From contig OY282607.1 in NCBI GenBank assembly GCA_958298945.1, forward strand, positions 72,594,868 to 72,658,867: a stretch of DNA of 64,000 bases, given 5' to 3'. Shown one piece after another: positions 33,261 to 44,499 of the stretch. The DNA comes from Atherix ibis (taxonomy: Eukaryota > Arthropoda > Insecta > Diptera > Athericidae). How positions within the stretch are numbered: the first letter of the stretch is position 1; each line of letters begins with the position of its first letter. The translations under genes were made by a program, and so were the position numbers. The notes beneath the pieces are model-generated. The model searched no databases. It was given only the letters and a program-made list of their open reading frames with translations, and was not told where the DNA came from.

Positions 33261-36200
33261 ATAGTAGCAATTCGATAACAGTTTTTGTTGGATGATACAG
33301 TATTTGATTAATTTTTAATTATTTTCTATCTGTGAATAATTTATAATGAAAATTTCTTATATTGGAACTAAATTACTCTATCAAAGTCTAAAGTTATTAT
33401 TAACGTTGAGATTTTTGCTACATAACATATTGTATAAATATAATAACTAAGTAAACGGTAGGAACAAATAAAATTCAAATTACTTTTTAACACAATTTAT
33501 AAAAATAAAATAAAAAAAAAACATTTTAAGAAACATTATGAACGGTTTAACTATGTTCAAATATACTTTTTTTAAATTCAATTTTCTGGAAAGTATTTTA
33601 ACACTTTTGTCTTTTTAGTCTTGTAGTTCATTCCAGAACATCGTTTGAACCAGCAATTTAATATCCAAGATATTTTATTTTTTGTTTTAATTGAAAAACA
33701 AATTAAATGATTTAGCAAAATCTGTCTATTTTACAATAAATATGAAGTCAGCAGAAAAATATTTTGATCCACAATTTTTGATTTTCTATTTCTTGGTATT
33801 TCGCCAAATTACCTCAAAATTACTCGAATGGAATCAGTATTGGGATCTTACTTCTGAATAATATTCCACTTTAATTGGATTTTGAAACATAAAATGTTAT
33901 TAAATTTCAAGTTAACTCAATCAAACCAATCCATAAAATAGAAAAAGTAGATTTTTTTTTTTAAAAACAGAAGAATTTCCAAGAAAGCCTAATGGGTTCT
34001 AAGTTTTTTATTTTTGAAAATGAATTTATTCATTCAAATAAGTAATATTCAAATGGATGCTCTTTATGGCAATTAATGGAAATTATGTCGGCATATGATG
34101 AAAAAACTGATTACCGACAGTATTGGCACTTAATGATTTAATGATCATAGACAAGCGGAAGCATTCAAAAGCAAATTGTTTCAATATGAGTCCATTTTAA
34201 TGGATCATTGTGTGTAGGCTGTGGATGGATACATATTACACCCGGCCATAATGCCGTTGCGCAATTTACGAAGATGGAACAGAGAATTTCTTCTCTTTGT
34301 CAACGACTTATTTTCCACCATTTTCCAAGTATCGTCGGAATATTAAATGTTCAATAACAAAATCCCAGTTTCATATTTATATTCATGCAAATATTATACG
34401 TAGTATTGAAAACAAAAATATACTTCTTTATATACTCCATATAGTCTGACTAATAATCAATATATGAACGCTTATTATATCGTCTACTATTCGCATTGCA
34501 ATATCTTCAATACTCTTTGACATCCAATTTTTGAATAGTCGGAAATTTACATAAAAATGTGGTAGAAATAATACGACACATGCTCATAGATAAGAAATTC
34601 ATAGCATTTGCTTAACGCAACGATGGTGCTCTTCTCATAAATTTTAATGTTGTAATAAAATATAACAAAAGGCATAACACCATCGGTGTCCTTTTTATAG
34701 TTATCCATCTGCTTCGAACCACATAAGAGCGAAATCATGTACTCTCTAGTTTGTAACTATTGGTAACAAAACCACGAAGAATAACTTAAAGTAGATCGTA
34801 TATACAACGATCTATATACTATACTAAACAAGATCGTACAAATGAAAATATTTCCGTGTGACCCTTGCACCTCGGAAATAGTATGACACATGCGTGGGTG
34901 GTATACACGTACTATAGAAAATGACATAAAACTATTTCGGATGAGATTCGTATGCTTGACAAAAGATCCACGCAGATAAGTCACGCATGTACCTTCTACT
35001 TATTCAGACGTTCAAAAAAAAAAAGACATGTTAGAATGTATGTACAACGAATATGTACAATATGTTCAATTATAATAATCGTAAAAGCATTATTCAAGAT
35101 TACAACAGACAAAAGGGGATTTGATTTGATTTAATTAAGGACTCATTTTAATCAGCATTAGATGCACTTTATTTATAAATAGACGACCACCTTGCAGAAC
35201 ATACGATCATGAGTCTTATTTATAATTGTACGGACCATTACCAACAAAGATGCATGAGTGCGTCGTAGCCCTCAAGGGACAGAATCAGAGTGGAATTCAG
35301 CGGCTGCTTTCGGTGATCTTCAGATGATTGGTTAGTATTGCAATCGCTGAAATTCTTAATGGAGTCATACCGAGCCTATCCAACAAGAAAATCATAGTTT
35401 TCATTAAATCGCCCACCAAATGCCTAACTCTGACATTCACCTAGAACACCGATACAAAATCCATAGATCTGGTCTAGCCGCACCCGCCGTACAATCGCCG
35501 GAATTTCAATCAAATAAAAGGAGTTCTATAACAAAAATTATAGCTCGGCTCTTAACTAGCAACAAAGCCTTTGATTAATGGTCAGTGTTGAGTTTATGGT
35601 CGTTTATCTTTTGCCGTGAAAGTATATAAACCAAACTAGCCAGCCGTATTTCAAATAGAAATGCAGTAATTCATTGGCCATATCCTCGTACATATGTATG
35701 CACCTACCATAGATAGATTTTTATTGTAGCTAGCCGACATGGGTACTAACCATGCCCTCATTATTTTATGATAAAGTTTTTTTTATTCTTTTCAAGGAGA
35801 AAATAGTAGTCAGTAAGCTTTTTTGTCTATAACAAAAGTGGTTTTAAGCAACTATAATCCTTTTTTTCATATTGGAAATTAATTCAAAAATAGAATTTCA
35901 AAATTTCAAAAAGTGACAAAGTTGACTAATTTAAGCTAAAATTATATTAAAATATGGCAAAGTTGCCATATTTTAATATAATTTTAGCTTAAATTAGTCA
36001 ACTTTGCCACATATACTATAACATAATCTAAAATTATATATATGTATGTAGTAGATATTAGAAATTTTTTGCAAATTTTTTTATTTTTTCTTATTTTCAC
36101 ATGGTCATAATAATTTATAGTTGACGCACAGTTAATCATATGCCATGGAAATGATTTTAACAAATAAGTAAATCACGACTATTATATCCGTACATATTAA

Positions 36201-36794
36201 ATAGTTCTTAGTTTGGTGACATTAAAATTTATCATAAAATTTAATAAATGCACATTAAATAGTTTTTGATTTATTAGAAAGCTTGTTATATGTGTTTATA
36301 ATTTAGTTACAATTTTTTTAATTTTATTAATTATACTTCATATAAGTTGCACAATCCATATTTTTTTTATTTGAAACTATTTATTCCGAATTATCTAAAA
36401 GAAGTTAATAATTTTTTGAACTTTACAAATATCTACAACTATACCATACACGTAAGTAACAAGCAGATTTAGATAATTGATTAACGATGAAGGTTATGGG
36501 GTATAAACCACCATCAAAGTTTCTTTTACTCGAGTGTTGATTTGTGAATATAAGTTAAGGCTTTGTATTTTAACAAATCGTAGGACTAGTGACGTCTAAG
36601 CCATTGCAGGATGTTGCTTGTAGGGAAGCAAGTGGAATATAGTTTATAAACAAGAGGATTAATATGATTGGAAATCACAAACAAATGAAAGCTTAAGATT
36701 ACAATGAATAATACTATTATGAACATAAAAAGCAGCAACGACACTTTTTCAAGTTATTGGAAATGAGAAAGCTTAGTAGATTCCCAGATATATA
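33261..36794. other. AT-rich stretch containing a large palindrome
   Basis: The 35.1-35.7 kb part is less AT-rich but no coding can be recognised on either strand. The 98-bp palindrome at 35913-36010 is listed separately. Confidence 0.45.
35913..36010. repeat. 98-bp near-perfect palindrome, 48-bp arms, 2-base spacer
   Basis: The left arm (35913-35960) and right arm (35963-36010) are reverse complements at 47 of 48 positions; the only mismatch is at 35916/36007. The centre reads TGGCAAAGTTGCCA. The arms are AT-rich and contain TTAAGCTAAAATTATATTAA. It is not part of a recognised element and no target duplication is seen. Confidence 0.96.
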
Positions 36795-38083
36795 CGAGGG
36801 TCATTCAACAAGTACTTACCCTACAAAAGAAAAACGAGAATTTTGGAAAGGTGGCAATTTATTTTTCCACATAATCTCCTTCAAGCTCGATACACTTGGC
36901 CCAGCGATGCTCTAACTTTTTCAACCCGTCCAAAAAATACATTTTCTCGAGGGAAGCAAAATAGGCCTCCGTGGCGACGATTACCTCCTCATTCGACCCA
37001 AATCTATTCCCGGCGAGTGGTTTTTCAGGTTTGGAAACAAAAAGTAGTCACAGGGGGCCAAATCTGGAGAGTACGGTGGATGGGGTAGCAGTTCGTAGCG
37101 CAATTCGACCAATTTGGCCATGGCGACGGCGGAGGTGTGAGCCTGCGCGTTGTCGTGGTGGAATAGCACTTTTTTCTTCGCAAGGCGGGGCCGCTTTTTC
37201 TTCAATTCGACGTCAAATCGGCCCAATAAGTCAGCATAGTAGCGCCCCGTGATTGTTTTACCCTTCTCGAGGTAATCGATGTTGATCACAGCTTGTGAAT
37301 CCCAGAAAACGGTGGCCATCACCTTTCTGGCCGATCGAACAGTCTTCGCCTTCTTCGGAGCACGTTCGTCAGGTGAAGTCCACAGTTTCGACTGTTCCTT
37401 GGTCTCTGGTGTGTACCAGTGAATCCATGTTTCGGCGACGGTCACGAAACGACGCAAGAACTCCGCTGGATTGCGCTGAAACAGCGCCAAACACGTCGTC
37501 GATGTGGTCTCACGGTTGCGCTTGTTTTCCGGTGTGAGCAAACGCGGCACCCATCGCGCCGACAGCTTTCTCATGCCCAGTTCTTCGTGTAGAATATGAT
37601 GCACCGTTCCTACTGCAATGCCCACAGTCTCAGCTATCTCGTGAACCTTCAATCGACGGTCTGCCAATACGAGAGCGTGGACTTTTTAAACGTTTTCCTC
37701 CGTAGCAGCCGTTTCGGGGCACCTGAGCGTGGCTCATCAAAAACCGACGTGCGGCCACGAACAAACTTGTTGAACCAATTCTTGACGGTCGCCATCGAAG
37801 AAGATGAGTCACCATACACAGCATCCAAGCGATCTTTGATTTCGCTGCGCGTTTTCCCTTCAAAAACAAGAATCTAATCACCGAACGATATTGTTCTTTT
37901 TCCATTTTTGTCCAACCGACCGACACGCTCGCTTTCAAAGGCTCTCAAAACAAAACAAATGAAGGGAATCGACTGAAACTTTGACAGTAGGCTACTAAAA
38001 TAATGTACTGCACGATGGTAAATTGCTTTTGTGACAGCAGTTTTATCGGGCGGTGAGGCTAAGTACTTGTTGAATGACTCTCG
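36795..38083 (-). mobile_element. Full-length mariner element, family A copy 2
   Basis: TA at 36793-36794 and 38084-38085 flanks a 1289-bp element. Its ends begin CGAGGGTCATTCAACAAGTA (left) and CGAGAGTCATTCAACAAGTA (right, inverted). It is closely similar to the element at 13560-14825 throughout, leaders included, and lies in opposite orientation 22 kb away. Confidence 0.94.
36859..37905 (-). pseudogene. Mariner transposase, first catalytic aspartate changed to alanine
   Basis: On the minus strand it starts at 37905 with MEKEQYRSVIRFLFL. A one-base deletion near 37863, relative to the sister copy, shifts the frame. A stop (TAA) replaces GAA in EENVEKV near 37687. From there a long frame reads MRKLSARWVPRLLTPENKRN. 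It has VTVAETWIHWY where VTVDETW is expected (GCC at 37434-37436), so the first catalytic aspartate is lost. The second (HHDNAQAHTSAV) and third (YSPDLAPCDYFLF) remain with the 34-residue spacing. A shift near 37020 (NLKNHSPG) ends the frame early. The C-terminal coding reaches a stop at 36859. Confidence 0.92.
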
Positions 38084-38456
38084 TAGTCCGTAAGTCCATA
38101 TTAGTTTCAAAAGGGCATTGTATAAAAGTACTTTAATGAATATAGTAAGTTTAGAATATTTGTCTAGAATACTAAGTAGTTGTCGATATTATGTATTTAT
38201 TTTGCTTTTGAGTATTATACAATATATTATTTCATTGTCAACCATTTCTATAAGTTTAGTATTAATATAGCGAACTTAAGATCCGTGTGGTATATCACTG
38301 CCCTTAAGATATACTCGTATGTGAGGACATGGAGAGTAAAAGTTACGTAGACACGTTTGCGTTCGTTCATTTCTATTCTCGGCATAAAAAACTAGTTTTG
38401 GAGGATATCGATTTGGGTTTAGTTAATTTCGAATGCATGTTGTGAGTTATTTTCTA

Positions 38457-39350
38457 TTGGGTTGTTCGGAAAGTAATTTCGTTTTTTTTTATATAGAAAT
38501 TAAAGACGATTTTCTTATAGTGAATTAATATTTTATTCAATTAAATATTGTTCAGTCTGATCCAATACCCTTTGCCATCTTTCTGGCAGTAGCATAATTT
38601 CACGTTCATAAAATTTTTGTTCTTTGCTTGGCAAAAAACTGATCCAAGTGATTTTGGACCTCCTCGATTAAATTAAACGTTTTACCGTCTAAAAAATTTT
38701 GTAGAGACCGGAACAAATAATAATCGGAAGCTGCCAGGTCTGGAAAGTATGGTGGATGTAGCAGTATATCCCATCTAAGCTCTAAAAGCTTTTACCGAGT
38801 GGTCAAACTTGTATGTGGTTTCGCATTATCCTGTTGGAACACTATACCTTTCCTATTGACCAATTCTGGCCTTTTTTCTTTAAGTGAATCATTCAATTTG
38901 TCCAACTGATGACAGTAAACTTCAGAATTAATCGTTGTATTACTCGGTAGAAGCTCAAAATAAATGACTCCTTTGAAATCCCACCAAACCGATAGCATAA
39001 CCTTTTTTGATGAATATTGGCTTTCAAAGTGCTTTGATCCGGTTCATCTTTTCTACACCAGGGATCTTTTGCGCTTAAACAACGCATTTCTCGGCCCCAA
39101 TGATGATGCGCTTCAAAAATATATCATTTTCTTGGCGTTTGAGAAGCAAATCACAAACGTCAAGCGACGGCACACATTTTTTTCTGTAAGAAGATGAGGA
39201 ACCCATATGTCGAGCTTTGAGATCAAACCTAGTCATATCAAATGATCATGGACGGTCGAATTCCATAAATTTAATCTCTTAGCGACCTCACGAGTTGTTA
39301 TTCGCCGGCATCAATTAATGCCTTTATTGTCTCGCAAATTGAATTCTGTA
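38457..39350 (-). mobile_element. 5'-truncated mariner of a third type
   Basis: TA at 38455-38456 is followed by TTGGGTTGTTCGGAAAGTAA, a typical 3' end for the mellifera/cecropia-like mariners. On the minus strand coding starts inside the helix-turn-helix (TTREVAKRLNLWNSTVHDHL, about 39300-39240), then LDIWVPHLL, then IIIGAEKC, where GDEKW is usual. So alanine stands in place of the first catalytic aspartate (39093-39095). It continues MLSVWWDFKGVIYFELLPSN, FQQDNAKPHTS, a stop (TAA near 38795) and ASDYYLF. The D34D spacing is kept. Upstream of about 39350 similarity stops abruptly and no second end is seen. Confidence 0.85.
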
Positions 39351-39373
39351 ACGCTTTTAAGTATAATATGTAG

Positions 39374-39413
39374 ATTTATTCAAAATGTTTACCTTTAAAC
39401 ATTTTGAATAAAT
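39374..39413. repeat. Perfect inverted repeat, 18-bp arms, 4-base spacer
   Basis: ATTTATTCAAAATGTTTA (39374-39391) is followed after CCTT by its exact reverse complement (39396-39413). It lies just beyond the truncated 5' side of the 38.5 kb mariner. Confidence 0.95.
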
Positions 39414-40254
39414 GAAATTTTAACTGTTTTCTAACTCCCGTAAAGTGGGTTAACTAATTCTGTTCTTTAAAGACTATTTCAATATTCAAAAACTATATTA
39501 TTCTTCATTTCGATAGCGTTATGGCGCGAATTCCGACATTAGCCTTTAAATATCACTACTGCATTAGATCATAAATTTATTAATTTTTTTGAAATAGAAT
39601 GTACCTCAAAAAATTAAATTCTTTATTATTCAATATTATTTTTTTAAAAAAACTATTCGCAAATTTAAGAAAATGGCTATAGTACCACCAAGCAGATACT
39701 AAAGAATTTCCAAATTCCTTTTACAAATAGTACTAGCAAGGGCAACGGCTCTAACAGTAATGACAATAGAAGTAACAAAAACATAAATAACATCACTATA
39801 GGTAAAATTCTGAAGTAACAACAAACAACATCGGCATGTTGCCAACATTTATTATTCTTTTGAATTAGCACTTAACCTTGTAAGTTATCTCCTTGGTTCA
39901 TTTCATTGACAATGAAGACCAAACTATACTACTGAACTGTACGTTTGTATATTGCGGGCCGAAAGTATACAACCATCTTGATGATAACATATTCTGTAGA
40001 AATGCTTGATTAAAATCTAATAAATCGAAAGCTTACATTATTCCTTTTTTGTTATAAGAGAAGAAGTTAAATTACCAATGTTTCACCCCTATTTATAGTA
40101 GGTAAATGTCAAACTTTTTATATCATTTTAGAAAGTCCAAGTTTTCGCTTTCTTATAATGCCTCCCTCCGCGTTATGCTGTATGGATATGGAAGTATTTA
40201 TTTGTTTGTTTTTTTTTTTAAATATTTATTTAAAAACATGGAAAAAAATTATGA
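39414..40254. other. AT-rich stretch without a recognised gene
   Basis: Nothing supportable. The missing left end of the Tc1-like element at 40.3 kb may be here. Confidence 0.45.
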
Positions 40255-40855
40255 AGGTGGTGATGAAGGTTGGTCTGTAATTATTACTTTATTAAGCAAA
40301 GGTAATAAAGAGCTTTTTGTAGCGACTTCAAAGGATTGCGCTCGTAGAACTATAGAGCGTTATAATTAGAGTGGAAGCTATTACAGTTTACAGGTCTGGT
40401 ACGCCTAATATTTCTAGTTTCAGCTGGTATTGCTTGATTTGAACAACTAGTAAGAAGAATCGGAAACTTATAACAAATTAAATAAAAACCAGTGTATCTG
40501 ATAAGCCAATTGAGAACTGCTGGCCTCCTGTTTCAAAATAAAAAAAATTATTGTATTGGGCATTATTTCTTAAAAAATGTACTACGGAGGACTTCATAAA
40601 TGTATTCCAGATGGATGATTCCATCTATCTAATGATAGACTACGGTCCAGGTCTTTCAGTCTATAAAATAAATTTATTTGCATTACAGTGTCGCAAATTG
40701 ATGAAATTTAAAAAAAATCGATGCTTAAATATTTCAAACACCAATGCTTCTAATAGGATTTTGGTGAACTTTTTTTGTTAATTTTAATTTTCCAACTTTT
40801 TTTTAATTTTTCCCTAAAAACCAATGTGGTCGCATACTTTTGGCGCGCAGTGTAC
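40255..40855 (+). mobile_element. Decayed Tc1-like element with its 3' end
   Basis: The right end CCAATGTGGTCGCATACTTT plus GGCGCGCAGTG (about 40823-40855) matches the kind of terminal repeat seen in insect Tc1-like elements (CAGTG...AAAGTATGCGACCAC inverted). Coding remnants read ARRTIERYN and SGSYY, like a Tc1 helix-turn-helix, and near the end KLMKFKKNRCLNI, like the C-terminal R-C-x-x-V/I block. The catalytic part is mostly gone. No left end found. Confidence 0.55.
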
Positions 40856-40992
40856 ACATTTAATTTTATAAGAATATTGTAGGGGACCAGGTACGTGTAA
40901 GAGAAGTGTAGAAGGTAAACAAACGGTCACATAATCGTTTGGAATTAAATCCACGTTTAAAGGTATTCAGGAACTGGTAATGGTTACCGGGC

Positions 40993-41175
40993 TCAAAACC
41001 TCTTTTTAGTGGTTTTAAAATTGTTAAGAAGGCCACGGGCATTGGCCATTCCCGGCTTCGGATTCTTATTCTCAGATTCAGCTTCGACATCAATATTGGC
41101 ATCAACATCGCATGAATGAAATTCCATGCTAGCCGTAAATATTCCATTCGTTCGTTCGTTTGTAATACGATGCAT
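40993..41175 (-). CDS. Unrecognised short frame downstream of the 41.4 kb exon
   Basis: Sixty codons starting MHRITNERTNG, with a stretch of acidic and Asn residues (VDANIDVEAESENKNPKPGM). Composition is less AT-rich than the surroundings. It lies 3' of the terminal exon at 41361 on the same strand, beyond its polyA signal, so it could be unrelated or pure chance. No domain recognised. Confidence 0.15.
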   Translation of the reverse strand: MHRITNERTNGIFTASMEFHSCDVDANIDVEAESENKNPKPGMANARGLLNNFKTTKKRF

Positions 41176-41360
41176 GCATCAGATTTCCAATCATTATGTT
41201 TTTTTTTTTAAATTTCAATTTCTTTTACTTCAATTTTTTTCGGGAAAATGTTCGTAGCTTCTTCAGAATGTATAGATTCATATGTATAAGCGCAACTTTA
41301 TTTCCTTTCAATATATTTCTACAGTCAAAACATAATACACCATTGCATAGTCTATCGAAT

Positions 41361-41468
41361 TTAAGATGCCTTCAATTTCGTTTGAGCCCATAAATTTTCT
41401 AAATCAAGTTTACACCTTTTCTCTATGGAGGCAATTTGTTCACCAGTAAGTATATTATTCAAACGTAC
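41361..41468 (-). CDS. Candidate terminal exon, unrecognised protein
   Basis: On the minus strand an acceptor (AATACTTTAG) is followed at phase 0 by 35 codons and a TAA at 41363-41361: VRLNNILTGEQIASIEKRCK then LDLENLWAQTKLKAS. An AAATAAAG polyA signal lies about 60 bases downstream. The peptide has balanced composition, few AT-driven residues and a helical, coiled-coil-like pattern (LTGEQIASIEKRCKLDLENL). It therefore looks like the last exon of a real gene whose other exons lie to the right on the minus strand. I do not recognise the family. The acceptor's pyrimidine tract is only moderate. Confidence 0.5.
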   Translation of the reverse strand, partial: VRLNNILTGEQIASIEKRCKLDLENLWAQTKLKAS

Positions 41469-43684
41469 CTAAAGTATTATTATAGAAATATTATGGTTAA
41501 CTTTAAAATTTCGCAGTGCCTTATTTTTAATTGTTTTTCATTTTATTGAATAAATTATGAACTGAAATTGAATAGATTAACACATTGTAATGGCACAAAA
41601 AGTATTATTTGTTTATATAATATAATTTTGTAAATTTCAAACTTGAACTATCAAAAGTTAAGATATTTTTGTTCTCAATATTTTTTATCACATTAATATG
41701 GAAACAAATTATAATAAACTTTACTGAATATTAATTCTCATGTGTCCTATTATATTCCTTATGTGCAATATTATCTTCTTTATCATTGAAATAATATGAA
41801 AATTTACATATTCAACAATAAAAATTGTACAATAACATTCAAATTTATTTGCAAATAAAATTCATCTATTGAAAAAATAACTTTCGGTATTGACGACAAT
41901 ATTGATTATTTTACATACAATAAAATTGTCAACAATTTCAATGAATCAAATTACTTGGATTGGATAATGATAAAATTATACTCGTAAAATAGGTAATTGT
42001 GTTAAACTAAATAAATTTCAATTACTATTGAAAAGTTCAAGAAAAGAAAAAAAATGAAAAACTGACATAATTTTATATACAAAAACCACCTTCTATAGAG
42101 AAATAATCACCCGTACCCCAATAGTTACAAAATGTCTTCTTGATTACCCAAAAAAAAAATTTCTATAATACGTAAATTCTATAAAATTACTTATACTAAT
42201 AATTTTATTTGTACAAGAAACTTCGTGAAATACTATTATTGATACAAACTGACATAAACTTTACTTTGATCATGCGCTACGATTAATAGTAAACAAGCTA
42301 AAATTATTCTGTCGTGGCTTTGACATTACTATCCTAAAATAAAAAAATATAATTCTAAACTTACCTTCTATATGTTGCTTTAAAAAATTTATTTATGTAA
42401 CTATTTTCATACAAGTTAAAATATATACAAAATTATTATATTATACATACGACAGTTACTGAAAAAAAATATATGCCAACGTTCCTAAGTACTAAAAACT
42501 TTAGAATAAGTTTTTAAGAAAATTTGTTCAATAAAATAATAAAATAATTTCAACTATAAAACAAAATAAAGTAAATCCATGAGTATGTTAAATTTTATCG
42601 TATTCTGAAATTCAACTTATTACACAAAATACTTTTCAAAAATTTTGAAAATCGATAATATGGTTAGTATTTTAAACTTTTTTATATTCTCTCGTCTTCT
42701 ACAGAGTTTCTTCTCAGATAAATAGAAGTAAAAATCTATTCTTTATAATAAAAAATTATTAAACGTAATGCAAATTATAAAGAAATTCTTAGTCCAAAAA
42801 CAAAAAAAATGTAATGAATTCAAGAAAATAAATTTAAAATTAATATTCCATGTCAGAAAGTTGTTGATATTTCTTCAATGGATTTAACGCACTTAAAGAA
42901 TAACACCCAACACGGGTAGATGTGCTCGGAATAATGAATATCTTCAAGCGAATTAATACAATACACCATGAGGGCAATCAACCACTCTACTCTTATTTAT
43001 ACAAGCCATCAAAGTTAATTTCAAATAGTAAAAAAAATTCAATGACTTCAACTATTATTGGAGCCATTGAAAGTGGTATGAGGGCAAACCTTTAATTCTA
43101 ATGAAAACAGTGAACGAATTACAATTTACAACATTGTGCTGATGATAAAAAACCCAATCAAAATGAATCTTATACAATTTTCTGGAAAACATTTTTTGAG
43201 TACGTAAATATTCCAAGAAAAAGTGTTTTTTAGTTGAAGAAGAAAATGATCTTTTCAGTGTGAACTATATTTTTTTTTTAAATCTACAGTCAGCCATTTG
43301 GAGCAGCAAACATTTTTTTATTTCGTAAAATTTTTCTTTTTAGTTGAGAATCTCCCACTAACGTTTATTAATTTCTTAATCTAGGCTCGAGTTCTTAGCA
43401 TGAAAACGTAGAAAATTTGATTTCATGGAAAATGATTTTTATCGTTCAAATTTTTTTTCCCAATTGTTCTCATACATTTGAGCCAGAAATTCTCTTAACT
43501 TTATGAATATTTGTACTTAATAGTTCGTGACTCATTGGGCTATTTTTTTTTATTACAATAATAAATTTTATTCTTTTTAGAAGTAAAAAAATTAAAACTG
43601 GTGAAGGAGGCCATTAAAAATTTGCGTATCTATATTAAGTATGCAACTCTAATACGAGAAAGGTCGTATATTTGTTAATTCGAG
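41469..43684. other. AT-rich stretch, probably intron of the 41.4 kb gene
   Basis: Upstream exons of the minus-strand gene should lie here or further right but none is convincing. A 53-codon plus-strand frame at 42934-43095 (starts MNIFKRINTIHHEGNQ) is not recognised. Confidence 0.4.
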
Positions 43685-44410
43685 AATTGACTGAAAAGTA
43701 ATGAGACCAAATTTTTTTTTTATACATCAATATTATCTTCTTTAAAGTAGCTCCCCTGATCAGCTATAAGTCGATGGAGGCATTATTTTCACTCTTTGTA
43801 TCAGCAGTGTAAGGCTTCAACTGGAATCGCATTTACGTCCTCGGTTACACTCCTTGGTATGTGATCGACAGTACCAAGATGACGTCCTTTTAAATTTTTT
43901 TATTATCTTGGGGAACATGGACTTAGATCAGATGACTATGGAGGGCTGAAGAATCATAGGTACCAATTTTGCTGAAAACCATAGGTATGACAAAATCTCC
44001 TTGATTTATATGGCCGTTTGACAGGGTACCTTGTTATGATCGGTGTCAAAAAACGCTGCCTTTGCAAAAGATCGGACATTGCAGATAATCCACGAATATT
44101 AGTTGATAGTATGAGCCTGCAACCACATTTACTAGGCCCTCAAAAAATACGTTATACCACCGAAAAACTTGGGCTTTTGGTAAGGAATGTTATCCATAGG
44201 CTCGTGGCAACTTTTCGTGATCAAAGTTGTGGATACACCAAGTTTAACACAAAATTCATTTCACACTTCACTCATCACCGAACGAGGTTGAAACTTGTAA
44301 TACATATTTAAGCGGGACCAATGTAGAAGCTATGCATAGGGGTAGTTCGCATTGTTGCCAGATTGCTGTCAGTAATGACAGCCTCATTGCTTTCTACCAT
44401 ATCTCGTAAG
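43685..44410 (-). mobile_element. Decayed mariner-type element, family C copy 2
   Basis: The left end is ACTGAAAAGTAATGAGACCA. On the minus strand the adjoining 150 bases read, across a frameshift, SVTEDVNAIPVEA and KEWKN, like a mariner C-terminus. The right part (44282-44410) matches 33137-33260, and 43760-43895 matches 59817-59950 on the same strand. It is therefore a middle-aged member of a small local family. No catalytic block can be read with confidence. Confidence 0.55.
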
Positions 44411-44499
44411 CAAAAATATATCCGCTTTTTCGAAAATCGAAATCTGACTAACCAATTCCTTACTCCGTTAGTATTTTATCAAAATAAGTATAATCAAAA

